Source: a candidate division FCPU426 bacterium (GTDB lineage Bacteria > Oederibacteriota > Muellerivitia > Muellerivitales > Muellerivitaceae). From it: a DNA stretch of 64,000 nucleotides. Made by a program: the position numbers and the translations under genes. Positions 24,969 through 33,096 of the stretch are shown one piece after another. Below the pieces are notes generated by a model, which was given only the letters and a program-made list of their open reading frames with translations, was not told where the DNA came from and did no database searches. How positions within the stretch are numbered: position 1 is the stretch's first letter; the number at the start of each line of letters is the position of its first letter. The stretch lies in the NCBI GenBank assembly GCA_027452205.1, contig DAIDGV010000007.1, positions 36,421 to 100,420 on the forward strand, given 5' to 3'.

Positions 24969-26222
24969 ATGAACGCTGAAATCGTCGCTATCGGCACCGA
25001 ACTTTTACTGGGGCAGAATGTGGATACCAACTCCTCCTGGATCGCCCGGCAACTGGCGCTTTTGGGGGTGGATGTTTACGCTTTCCAGCAGGTTGGGGAT
25101 AACGAAAAGCGCATGGAAGAGGCCCTGAAGCTGGCCTGTGGCCGAAGCCAGGTGGTTATCACGACCGGTGGTTTGGGGCCCACGGTGGATGACCTGACCC
25201 GCAAAGTGGCCGCCAAGGTCGGCCAAAAGACCCTGGTCTATTACGAACATATCGTCAAAGAAATGGAAGCCCGGTTCTTTCGCTCAGGCCGGCCATTCCC
25301 AAAGTCCAACTTGAACCAAGCCTTTATTCCTCAAACGGCCACTATTGTTTCTAATCCGGTCGGCACCGCGCCTGGATTCATCCTTAAAGTCGGCAAAAGC
25401 CACTTGATCTGCCTGCCGGGCGTGCCCCGTGAAATGAAGGCCATGTTCGAGGCGACCGTGAAGCCCTTTTTGAAGGGTCTGGAGCCGGCGACCGGCATCA
25501 TCAAGTCCCGGGTCTATCGCACAACGGGCATTTCCGAATCCCGGTTGAACGAGGTCATCGCGGATATCTTCGAAAGCTCGACCAATCCCACCATCGGGGT
25601 ATTGGCCCATCCAGAAGGGGTCGATGTGCGTTTGACGGCCAAGACCGCGACCGAGGAAGAGGCGGATAAACTTATCGACGAGTTGGGCAAGATCCTCATC
25701 ACCCGGTTGCCCAACACCATTTATGGTTTGAATGAAGAAGAACTCGAGAGCATTGTGGGTCAAATGCTGACCACCCGCCACATGACCCTTGCCACTGCTG
25801 AATCCTGCACGGGCGGCCTCATCAGCAGCCGCATTACCAAGGTGCCGGGTAGTTCCAATTATTTCCTTCGGGGATATGTGGTCTATAGCAATGAGGGTAA
25901 AAGCGATATGTTGAAGGTCGATCCGAAACTCATCGAAAAGAAAGGCGCGGTCAGCGCGGAAGTTTGTAAAGCCCTGGCGGAAAATGCCCGCACCCAAAGC
26001 GGGGCCTCGGTGGCCCTTTCCACGACCGGCGTGGCCGGGCCCTCGGGGGGTAGCGCCGAAAAACCCGTGGGGTTGGTCTATATCGGTCTTTCGGATGAAA
26101 GTTCCACCCAGACCTTCAAGTTCCTTTTTACGGGCGAAAGGGAAGTGGTGCAGATGAAAGCAAGCCAAGCGGCCTTGGAATTGCTCCGACGCCATTGCTT
26201 GGGATTGCCCCTGGGGGACTAG
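24969..26222 (+). CDS. cinA: CinA: ADP-ribose pyrophosphatase / nicotinamide-nucleotide amidase
   Basis: A 417-residue two-domain protein. Residues 1-170 are the MoaB/COG1058-type domain (MNAEIVAIGTELLLGQNVDTN, ITTGGLGPTVDDLTR). The C-terminal domain (about 255-410) is the PncC-type amidase, with AESCTGGLISSRITKVPGSS and STTGVAGPSGG. The family recycles NMN from ADP-ribose and pyridine nucleotide by-products. It starts 16 bases after pgpA. One base separates its stop from thpR. Confidence 0.93.
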   Translation: MNAEIVAIGTELLLGQNVDTNSSWIARQLALLGVDVYAFQQVGDNEKRMEEALKLACGRSQVVITTGGLGPTVDDLTRKVAAKVGQKTLVYYEHIVKEMEARFFRSGRPFPKSNLNQAFIPQTATIVSNPVGTAPGFILKVGKSHLICLPGVPREMKAMFEATVKPFLKGLEPATGIIKSRVYRTTGISESRLNEVIADIFESSTNPTIGVLAHPEGVDVRLTAKTATEEEADKLIDELGKILITRLPNTIYGLNEEELESIVGQMLTTRHMTLATAESCTGGLISSRITKVPGSSNYFLRGYVVYSNEGKSDMLKVDPKLIEKKGAVSAEVCKALAENARTQSGASVALSTTGVAGPSGGSAEKPVGLVYIGLSDESSTQTFKFLFTGEREVVQMKASQAALELLRRHCLGLPLGD

Positions 26223-26223
26223 C

Positions 26224-26778
26224 TTGCGTCTTTTTACGGCGGTCCGGCTGTCGGAAAGTTTGCTGAAAGACGCCACCGTTTTGTTGGAGAAGGCGCCACG
26301 AACATCCAAAGTAAAATGGGTCCGGCCCCAAGATACCCATGTGACCTTACGGTTCTTGGGTGATTATGAAGAGGCTTGGTTGCCAGCCTTAAGGGAAGCG
26401 CTCCGGGAAGCTATGTTCGGTCTTCAGCCTTTTGAGCTATCTTGTTGGGGCATCGGCGCCTTTCCAGATCTCCAAAGGCCCCGGGTGTTATTCATGTCGG
26501 TAGAAAAGGGACTGCCTGAACTGGGCCGCTGGGCCGGGGCTGTTTCGGAACAGTTAAAGGCTCGGGACCTGCCTTTTGACGCCAAGCCTTTCCAGGCCCA
26601 TGTGACCTTGGGCCGGGTCAAGGAAGGTCAAAGGGTCGAAGAGGTGGTTGAGATCCTCCGCCGGACGGATTTCAGCCATTGGCGGGCCTTGTGGGTGGAT
26701 GGTTTCGAGCTGATCGAAAGCCAACTGACCCAAGAGGGGCCTGTTTATAAGACTTTAGAGGTGTTTAACTTAGGTTGA
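26224..26778 (+). CDS. thpR: RNA 2',3'-cyclic phosphodiesterase ThpR
   Basis: A 184-residue 2H-phosphoesterase. Both catalytic HxTx motifs are present: H39-VTLRF and H126-VTLGR. RLFTAVRLSESL at the start and WVRPQDTH before the first motif match the LigT/ThpR family, which opens 2',3'-cyclic phosphates on RNA. The TTG start lies one base after the cinA stop, so expression probably depends on translational coupling. This cinA-thpR neighbourhood is common in bacteria, often with recA nearby; recA is not seen here. Confidence 0.9.
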   Translation: MRLFTAVRLSESLLKDATVLLEKAPRTSKVKWVRPQDTHVTLRFLGDYEEAWLPALREALREAMFGLQPFELSCWGIGAFPDLQRPRVLFMSVEKGLPELGRWAGAVSEQLKARDLPFDAKPFQAHVTLGRVKEGQRVEEVVEILRRTDFSHWRALWVDGFELIESQLTQEGPVYKTLEVFNLG

Positions 26779-26848
26779 CCGGTTGGGCTTGCGGCGGGTT
26801 TCAATTATCATTTGTTTTAGAGGGATTTCAAATACCGAGGAGGAGCCT

Positions 26849-27340
26849 ATGAAGCGAGTAAATCAGTCCTGGTTGGTTTTGTTGGTGCTGGCAGCTTTCT
26901 TGTTCATGCCGAAGGTGGTCAAGGCGGATAGCTCTCCCATTTCGAATGGCAGTCTTTTTGGCTTAGGTTTGGAATTAGGGGATCCGGGCAGTTGGGGCGC
27001 TTCGGGCAAAATTTGGTTGGATGACACCAACGCGTTCCAACCGGTTGTCAAGTTGGGCGCAAACTCGGCCATTCTGCAGTTGGATTATCTCTACCACAAC
27101 TACACCATCATTCACCCAAAGAAGGGTAAGTTGCCTCTCTATATTGGTTTTGGCGGCGACTTGGCCTTGCAAAGCACTGTGGCAATAGCTCCTCGCGGCG
27201 TTGTGGGTATTTCCTATATTTTCGATAACCCTAACGTGCCGGTGGATATCTATGTTCAGGTAGCCCCGACCCTTTGGCTCTATACGGGTGGTACGCAGTT
27301 CGACGTGTATGGTGAGCTCGGCTCCCGCTATTACTTCTAA
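26849..27340 (+). CDS. Exported beta-rich protein, unknown function
   Basis: A 163-residue protein with a clear signal peptide (about 1-27, ending VVKA-DS). The mature part has alternating beta segments with aromatic ends (LQLDYLYHNYTII, LPLYIGFGGDLAL, VDIYVQVAPTLWLY) and finishes with GSRYYF. This is consistent with a small outer-membrane barrel or a periplasmic sandwich. GGAGG five bases upstream fixes the ATG. I recognise no family. Confidence 0.65.
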   Translation: MKRVNQSWLVLLVLAAFLFMPKVVKADSSPISNGSLFGLGLELGDPGSWGASGKIWLDDTNAFQPVVKLGANSAILQLDYLYHNYTIIHPKKGKLPLYIGFGGDLALQSTVAIAPRGVVGISYIFDNPNVPVDIYVQVAPTLWLYTGGTQFDVYGELGSRYYF

Positions 27341-27362
27341 AATAAGGAACAAGGGGAAAGAT

Positions 27363-28502
27363 ATGGCCGCCAAGAACAGCCCGCCGGACCTGATGATCTA
27401 TGCGGCGAGTGAATATGACTCTAATCTGTATTATGCCGTCAAATTCGTGGTGCCGGACCCTTTCCCCTTTTTCCAGATCAAAGGCAAAAAGATCATCCTC
27501 ATGAGCGATCTAGAGTTGGGGCGCTCACAAAAACAGGCCAAGGCTGATGAGATCCTTTCTTATTCCGATATCCAGGTCAAAGCGCAGAAGTCGGGGATCG
27601 CCAAACCGGGCGTGGCCGATGTAACCGCGTTTTTCTTGAAAAGCCGGGGCGTTAAAAAGGTGCAGGTGCCCTATAACTTCAATCTAGGCTTGGCGGACGC
27701 TTTGCGCCAAAGGGGTATCCAGGTTGAAAGCAAAGCGGATCCCTTCTTCGAGGAAAGGGTCTATAAGAACGACCAAGAGATCAAGATGATCACCCAGTCG
27801 CTTCGTCATACGGAGGCGGCTATCCATAAAGCGGAAGACCTGCTGAAAAAATCCAAGGTCGTCGGCAAGAAGATCATTTATCAAGGCCAAACGGTCACTT
27901 CTGAAATGCTCAAAAAGGTCATTAATGTCTCCATGATGGAGAACAATTGCATCGGCAGTCACACCATTGTGGCCAGCGGTAATCAGGGTACGGACCCGCA
28001 TAACGAAGGGACGGGGCCTGTCTGGGCGAACCAATCGCTCATCGTGGACGTTTTCCCCCGTTCTGGCGATACCTTTTATTACGCAGATATCACCCGTACT
28101 TTCGTTAAGGGGAAGGCCTCCGCGGCCTTGAAAGCCCAATACGCGGCGGTACAAAGGGCCCAGGAAAAGGGCATCGCCATGGTGGCCCCGGGGGTCAATG
28201 GGCGAGATGTACACCAGGCCATCCAACAGGATATGGAAAGCCAGGGTTACAAGACCGAACGCCGCAACGGCGTTGCGGTCGGCTTCTTTCATGGCACGGG
28301 TCATGGTTTGGGGTTGGATGTGCATGAGGCGCCTCGGGTCAATTCCTCCGAACACATCCTGAAAAAGGGTGAGGTCATTACTATTGAACCGGGTCTTTAT
28401 TACCCGGGTGTCGGCGCGGTGCGTATCGAGGACCTTTTGGTCGTTACTGATAAGGGTCACAAGAACCTGACGGTCTATCCCAAGAAGCTGGAGATCGCTT
28501 AG
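27363..28502 (+). CDS. M24-family metallopeptidase (Xaa-Pro peptidase-like)
   Basis: A 379-residue cytoplasmic peptidase with a creatinase-like N-terminal domain (about 1-155) and a pita-bread catalytic domain. Metal-ligand motifs are visible: IVDVFPRSGD...YYADITRTF (Asp 229/236 region and Asp 242), FHGTGHGLGLDVHE (His), ITIEPGLYY (Glu) and VRIEDLLVV (Glu). This set fits proline dipeptidase/aminopeptidase P enzymes that remove or cleave at proline. The N-terminal domain is divergent, so the exact specificity is open. AGGGGAAAG precedes the ATG. Confidence 0.85.
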   Translation: MAAKNSPPDLMIYAASEYDSNLYYAVKFVVPDPFPFFQIKGKKIILMSDLELGRSQKQAKADEILSYSDIQVKAQKSGIAKPGVADVTAFFLKSRGVKKVQVPYNFNLGLADALRQRGIQVESKADPFFEERVYKNDQEIKMITQSLRHTEAAIHKAEDLLKKSKVVGKKIIYQGQTVTSEMLKKVINVSMMENNCIGSHTIVASGNQGTDPHNEGTGPVWANQSLIVDVFPRSGDTFYYADITRTFVKGKASAALKAQYAAVQRAQEKGIAMVAPGVNGRDVHQAIQQDMESQGYKTERRNGVAVGFFHGTGHGLGLDVHEAPRVNSSEHILKKGEVITIEPGLYYPGVGAVRIEDLLVVTDKGHKNLTVYPKKLEIA

Positions 28503-28504
28503 TT

Positions 28505-29374
28505 TTGGGAAGTCCTTACGATAGTCGAGAAAAACTGGATGAGGCCTTCAAGGCCTTTGTGGCTATGCCAGACCTTCAAATGAACCTGCTCGAAGGTAGC
28601 CTTTTGATCGCGGCCCAAGAACACCCTCGGCTAGATCCTTCCAAGTATGTGAAAATGATGCGGGAGCTGACCGACCAAGCCAAGGCCCGCGTGTCGGCGG
28701 TTCAGGGGAGGCAAGAAAAAATAGCGACCTTGAACCAATTGTTTTTCAAGGACCTGGGTTTTCATGGCGATGTGGAGGATTATTACGACCCCCGTAATAG
28801 CTACCTTTCGGATGTGCTTGAACGTAAACAAGGCATCCCTATCTCGCTTTCCGTCATTTATTTGATGCTGGCCTGGGAATCGGGCTGTCCTTTGTTGGGT
28901 ATCAATTTTCCGGGACATTTTCTGGTGGAATGGCGGGAAGCGCCGCTGGAATTCGACAAGAATATCTATGTGGACGTGTTCGATAACGGGAAGATCTTGA
29001 CCATCGACGACCTTCAAACGCTCTTGAACAAGAACACGGGATCCGAGCAAAAATTGGAACCGGTCTTCCATCTTCAAGCGGCGGGTGTGCGGGGCATCTT
29101 GCACCGTATGCTGGGCAATCTGAAAGCCATTCACGCGGCCCAGGGTTTGGTGGCAAGGGCCCTTTGGGCGGCGGAGTGGATGATCCTTTTGAAGTCCAAT
29201 GATTGGAACAGCCTGCGGGACAAGGGGCTTTTCTTGTTCTCGATGGGCGAATATGACGAATCCGAACGGTGCCTGGAAGAATACCTGGATAAAACGAAGA
29301 AACCGGTCGATTACGCGCAGGTCTGGCAGGTGCTTTACGCCATGCGCTCCCGTAACACCATCAATTTGAATTGA
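28505..29374 (+). CDS. SirB1-like transglutaminase-fold protein with TPR-like tail
   Basis: A 289-residue protein of the SirB1/COG2912 type. The central segment LNQLFFKDLGFHGDVEDYYDPRNSYLSDVLERKQGIPISLSVIYL is the characteristic region, and NFPGHFLVEW follows. The usual catalytic Cys of transglutaminases is not in place, as in most of this family. The C-terminal ~80 residues form TPR-like helices. The start is TTG, two bases after the peptidase stop, so it is coupled. A later ATG would remove about 20 residues. Function is unknown; members occur near peptide-release and methylation genes in other bacteria. Confidence 0.8.
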   Translation: MGSPYDSREKLDEAFKAFVAMPDLQMNLLEGSLLIAAQEHPRLDPSKYVKMMRELTDQAKARVSAVQGRQEKIATLNQLFFKDLGFHGDVEDYYDPRNSYLSDVLERKQGIPISLSVIYLMLAWESGCPLLGINFPGHFLVEWREAPLEFDKNIYVDVFDNGKILTIDDLQTLLNKNTGSEQKLEPVFHLQAAGVRGILHRMLGNLKAIHAAQGLVARALWAAEWMILLKSNDWNSLRDKGLFLFSMGEYDESERCLEEYLDKTKKPVDYAQVWQVLYAMRSRNTINLN

Positions 29375-29375
29375 G

Positions 29376-29606
29376 TTATTGCGGGACTGTGGGGATCTGC
29401 TGATCCTGCATTTGGGGAAGGACCGTGTTCAAAGCCGCTTTGGTCGTCTTGTCGTCGTCGCTGCCTGAAAAAATAAAATAAGAAGCCACGAGCAGGACGG
29501 CGCCCCAGATGATCATCTTAGTGTCCATGTTCTTCTTGCCCCGCCACATCATCCAGGGGCCCAGGATGCCGAGGACCAAGCTGACCAATATCTTGAACAT
29601 TGTCAT
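29376..29606 (-). CDS. Small membrane protein, unknown function
   Basis: A 76-residue protein with two hydrophobic segments (about 5-21 and 31-46) joined by the basic loop RGKKNMDTK, and a polar acidic tail. GGAGG five bases before the ATG at 29606 supports translation. It follows the TPR-penicillin-binding protein gene by 12 bases and is probably in the same transcript. The stop is one base from the convergent SirB1-like gene. No family is recognised. Confidence 0.6.
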   Translation of the reverse strand: MTMFKILVSLVLGILGPWMMWRGKKNMDTKMIIWGAVLLVASYFIFSGSDDDKTTKAALNTVLPQMQDQQIPTVPQ

Positions 29607-29618
29607 GGGAACCTCCGG

Positions 29619-31445
29619 CTATTTCTTTTGACCGTTCGCGCTTAGGTCCATGAATTCCATCATACCCTCGACGACCTTCTTGGCAATGGGGGCAGCCACG
29701 TCTTTGCCCGTTCCACCATTTTCAGCCAGGATAGCCATGGCGATCTTGGGGTTTTCGGCCGGGAAAAAACAAATGAACCAAGCGTGGAAGTTGGGGTTGC
29801 GGCTGCCCGAGGTACCGGTCTTGCCCGCGATCTTGATGCCCTTGACCCGGGCTTTCACCCCGATACCCCGTTCGGTATCGTTGACCATCATGGTGGTCAG
29901 GAATTGGGCTGTCTGGCGGCTGATGGCGTTCTTATAGGTGACCGGTTTGTTCTCTTCAAGCACGGTCCCTTCGATGTTGGTCAGTTTCTCCACCAAATAG
30001 GGCGACATAATGACGCCGTCGTCGGCGATAGCGGCCGCGATCTCGGCGGCGTTCAGTGGGGTAATACGGTAATTATCGCCCAAGCCAGTGGCGCTTTCGG
30101 CCAGTTCATAACGGGTCAAGCCTAGTTTGGGTGAATTGCCCTGGGCCACAGGAACGGTCATGGTCTTGGGTACCGAGTTCAGGCCAAAACGGTTGTCATA
30201 TTCGAACAATGCGTCCTCGCCCAGGGCGATTCCTAAACGGCCATAAGCCACGTTGCACGAAGTATCGAAAGCCTCTTCCAAACTGCGCACGTTCTTATGC
30301 TTTTCGTTGTCATAGAAAATCTTATTGTCGATGTAGGTGTAACCCTTGCAATAGAGGGGGAAAATGGCTGAAAGGTTCAGGTTCTTTTCGACCGCAGCGG
30401 CGGATGTGATGATCTTGATGATGGAACCAGGTTCGTACAGGCTCTCGAAGGCGCGGTTCTTAAGGGGAGTGTTCTTATTGTCGATATAGCTCCACCACTG
30501 GTCATGCACCTTTTCGGGGGTATAGGTGGGTTGAGAAACGGAGCCCAAAATTTCACCGGTGTGGGGGTCCAGGACCACAATGGCGCCCTTTTCCCAGCCG
30601 AGGGCCTTGGAAATGACCTGCTGGATACGGCTATCCAGGGTCAGGTAAAGCTTGTTGCCGGGGAAGTATTTCTGATAAACGGCTTCCAGGCCGGTACTAC
30701 CCCGGTTATTGGTATCGTTTTGATCCATATAACCAATGAGGTGGGCAAATTCCTTACCCATGGGGTAACCCCGGGTGCCGTTCTTGCTCCATTGCAGGGC
30801 CAAGGGTACTCCGTTGCGGTCATATATATAGTAAATAGATCCGCGGTCCCTTTCCGAATGGGCCTCGTCCAGAAGGCTTTGAGCCCTTTTGTTTTTGGGG
30901 TCCAGGTGTAAAGCGGTCTCGTAGTTCTTGATGCCTTTGGCTACTTGGTCCAGGGCCCGGTCCACGGTGCCGAGGGCCACGTAGATATCGGCGTTATTGG
31001 GTTGAAGCTCTAAGGCATGTTCTAGCTCCAGTTCGGCGGGCTGATATTCGCCCCGGTCGATGAATTCCTGGGCGGTCTTGAGATGGTCGAATTTGCGGGT
31101 ATAACCCAAGCCCATCTGCATGGCTTGGTCATAGAGGGCCTTGGCCTTGTCCAAATTGCCAGCCTTCATTTCGATTAAACCCAGGCCGTCCACGGCCTTG
31201 GCGTCCCCGGGAGTGCGGTTGAGGACCTTGTTGAATTCCATCCGGGATAGTTCCAAGTCCCCGGTATGCCAGTATTTGAGCCCCTTGAGATAGTTGTATT
31301 GGTTCATCAAGACGGTTTTGGAGGTCACCAAACCGCAGAAGAGCAGGATGACGATGAAAATGGTGCGGACGGAAGGCAATTTGGCGCGTCTTTTACGGTT
31401 CAGGGGAATGGGGCGGTATTTTTGAAAGGGGTCGATCAATGCCAT
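29619..31445 (-). CDS. Penicillin-binding transpeptidase with N-terminal TPR domain
   Basis: A 608-residue protein that crosslinks peptidoglycan in the periplasm. It has one membrane anchor (about residues 27-46), then about 140 residues of tetratricopeptide repeats (GDLELSRMEFNKVLNRTPGD, AVDGLGLIEMKAGNLDKAKALYDQAM and others), then a class B-type transpeptidase domain. The active-site set is complete: S341-xx-K344 in EPGSIIKI, SCN in DTSCNVAYG and K542-TGT. The usual N-terminal PBP dimerisation domain is short and the TPR block takes its place. This architecture differs from FtsI and MrdA, so it is probably a specialised enzyme. Confidence 0.88.
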   Translation of the reverse strand: MALIDPFQKYRPIPLNRKRRAKLPSVRTIFIVILLFCGLVTSKTVLMNQYNYLKGLKYWHTGDLELSRMEFNKVLNRTPGDAKAVDGLGLIEMKAGNLDKAKALYDQAMQMGLGYTRKFDHLKTAQEFIDRGEYQPAELELEHALELQPNNADIYVALGTVDRALDQVAKGIKNYETALHLDPKNKRAQSLLDEAHSERDRGSIYYIYDRNGVPLALQWSKNGTRGYPMGKEFAHLIGYMDQNDTNNRGSTGLEAVYQKYFPGNKLYLTLDSRIQQVISKALGWEKGAIVVLDPHTGEILGSVSQPTYTPEKVHDQWWSYIDNKNTPLKNRAFESLYEPGSIIKIITSAAAVEKNLNLSAIFPLYCKGYTYIDNKIFYDNEKHKNVRSLEEAFDTSCNVAYGRLGIALGEDALFEYDNRFGLNSVPKTMTVPVAQGNSPKLGLTRYELAESATGLGDNYRITPLNAAEIAAAIADDGVIMSPYLVEKLTNIEGTVLEENKPVTYKNAISRQTAQFLTTMMVNDTERGIGVKARVKGIKIAGKTGTSGSRNPNFHAWFICFFPAENPKIAMAILAENGGTGKDVAAPIAKKVVEGMMEFMDLSANGQKK

Positions 31446-31748
31446 GTCGTCTGGGCTCCTTAACGGGATGTGAAAAAACCTAAGAGGCAGGCTTTTTATT
31501 GATGTATGTCGCGGATCGGCACAAACAAAAGCTGACTAAAAAGATCCGCTCCTATCCCTTGGCCGTTGACGGGGTAACAACAATCCATTTGTACCCCCGT
31601 TAGGCCTGAGCATTATTAGGGGGAACGCCCACCAAATAAAGGGGAAAAAAGGGGTTGGGGTCGGGGGAAGCGTTGCGTCGAGGCTCAAAAGGTACTATAA
31701 GGAGCGGGTAAGACACAAGATGAACTTCTTTTTATATCCGAGCGAAAA
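31446..31748. other. Intergenic region between divergent PBP and rmuC genes
   Basis: About 300 bases with no convincing gene. It contains purine-rich tracts and, at 31673-31701, a possible rmuC promoter (TTGCGT, 17 bases, TATAAG). The PBP promoter must also lie here on the minus strand, but I cannot single it out. Confidence 0.4.
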
Positions 31749-32978
31749 ATGACCTTCGAACTCATCCTTATCCTCGTTCTCTTGGCCCTGTTGACCTGGG
31801 TTTTGGTCTTGAATATTAAAGGCCGCCAAAGCGCCGCCCCCAAACTCGATCAAAAATTGGAAGCTTTCACCCGGGAACAAGAACGGTTCGAAAAGACCTT
31901 GCGGGATGAACTTGGCCGCAACCGCGAAGAAACCAACAGTAATGAGCGGGCTGCCCGGGAAGAATTAAGCCGTCAGTTGGCGGCAGTGGCCCAGGTGAAT
32001 GAGCAAAAGCTGGAAAAGATCAGGGAAACCCTCGAAAAACAGCTTCAAATCTTGCAGACCGATAATTCCCAAAAACTGGAACAGATGCGTTTGGTCGTCG
32101 ATGAGAAACTTCAGGCGACCTTGGAAAAACGTCTGAATGATTCGTTCCGCATGGTCAGCGAAAGATTGGAACAAGTCCATAAGGGGCTGGGCGAGATGCA
32201 ATCCCTTGCCGCGGACGTGGGCGCCTTACAGCGCACCTTGACGAATGTGAAGACCCGGGGAACCTGGGGTGAAGTGCAGTTGGAAAGCCTGCTTCAAGAA
32301 CTACTAACCAGTGAGCAATATGAAAAGAACGTTGCCACCCAAAAGGGGAGCAAGGACCGGGTGGAGTTCGCCATCAAGTTGCCGGGCCGGGAAAATGGTA
32401 ATGGCGAGGGTGTTTGGTTGCCTATCGACGCAAAGTTTCCCCAAGAGGATTATCAGCGCTTGAACGATGCCCTGGAAAAGGGTGATGGAGTGGCCGCGGA
32501 AGAAGCGGCCAAAGCCTTGACCAGCCGCATCAAGTTAGAAGCCAAGAACATCAAAGAAAAATACCTGGACCCGCCCCACACCACCGACTTTGGAATCCTG
32601 TTCCTGCCGACAGAAGGGCTTTACGCCGAAGTGCTTCGTCAGCCGGGCCTGTTGGATACGGTGCAAAGGGAATACCGCATCGTCATTACGGGGCCGACCA
32701 CTTTGGCGGCGATTCTCAACAGCCTTCAGATCGGGTTTAGGACCTTGACCATCGAGAAGCGATCCAGCGAGGTCTGGACCCTCTTGGGAATGGTCAAGAA
32801 AGAATTCGGCATCTTCGCCAGCATCTTGGAGAAGACCCAAAAGAAGCTGCAAGAAGCCAGCAATACCATCGAGGATGCCAGCAAAAAGACCCGCACCATC
32901 GAACAGAAACTTCGCAAGGTCGAGGGCTTGCCGGGCGGTTCGGATGAACCGGAAACGGTTGAGTTACCTCTGGATTGA
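31749..32978 (+). CDS. rmuC: RmuC-family DNA recombination protein
   Basis: A 409-residue protein. An N-terminal membrane helix (1-20) is followed by a long coiled coil (about 30-150, LEKIRETLEKQLQILQTDNSQKLEQM region). The RmuC nuclease-like domain comes next: LGALQRTLTNVKTRGTWGE-type start (here VGALQRTLTNVKTRGTWGEV), WLPIDAKFPQEDYQRL and GILFLPTEGLYAEVL. RmuC limits genome rearrangements and has a restriction-endonuclease-like core. The DAKFP and Glu residues of that core are present. Divergent from the PBP gene. Confidence 0.93.
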   Translation: MTFELILILVLLALLTWVLVLNIKGRQSAAPKLDQKLEAFTREQERFEKTLRDELGRNREETNSNERAAREELSRQLAAVAQVNEQKLEKIRETLEKQLQILQTDNSQKLEQMRLVVDEKLQATLEKRLNDSFRMVSERLEQVHKGLGEMQSLAADVGALQRTLTNVKTRGTWGEVQLESLLQELLTSEQYEKNVATQKGSKDRVEFAIKLPGRENGNGEGVWLPIDAKFPQEDYQRLNDALEKGDGVAAEEAAKALTSRIKLEAKNIKEKYLDPPHTTDFGILFLPTEGLYAEVLRQPGLLDTVQREYRIVITGPTTLAAILNSLQIGFRTLTIEKRSSEVWTLLGMVKKEFGIFASILEKTQKKLQEASNTIEDASKKTRTIEQKLRKVEGLPGGSDEPETVELPLD

Positions 32979-33096
32979 CCCGAAAGCGCTTATTTTCTCC
33001 CCTTCTGTTGAACCCTTCTTTAAAAGTATCGCTATCCCTTCGGTCTCATTAAAATACGGCCATTCGTTGACGATATTCCACGTTTGGGAGTCTTTC

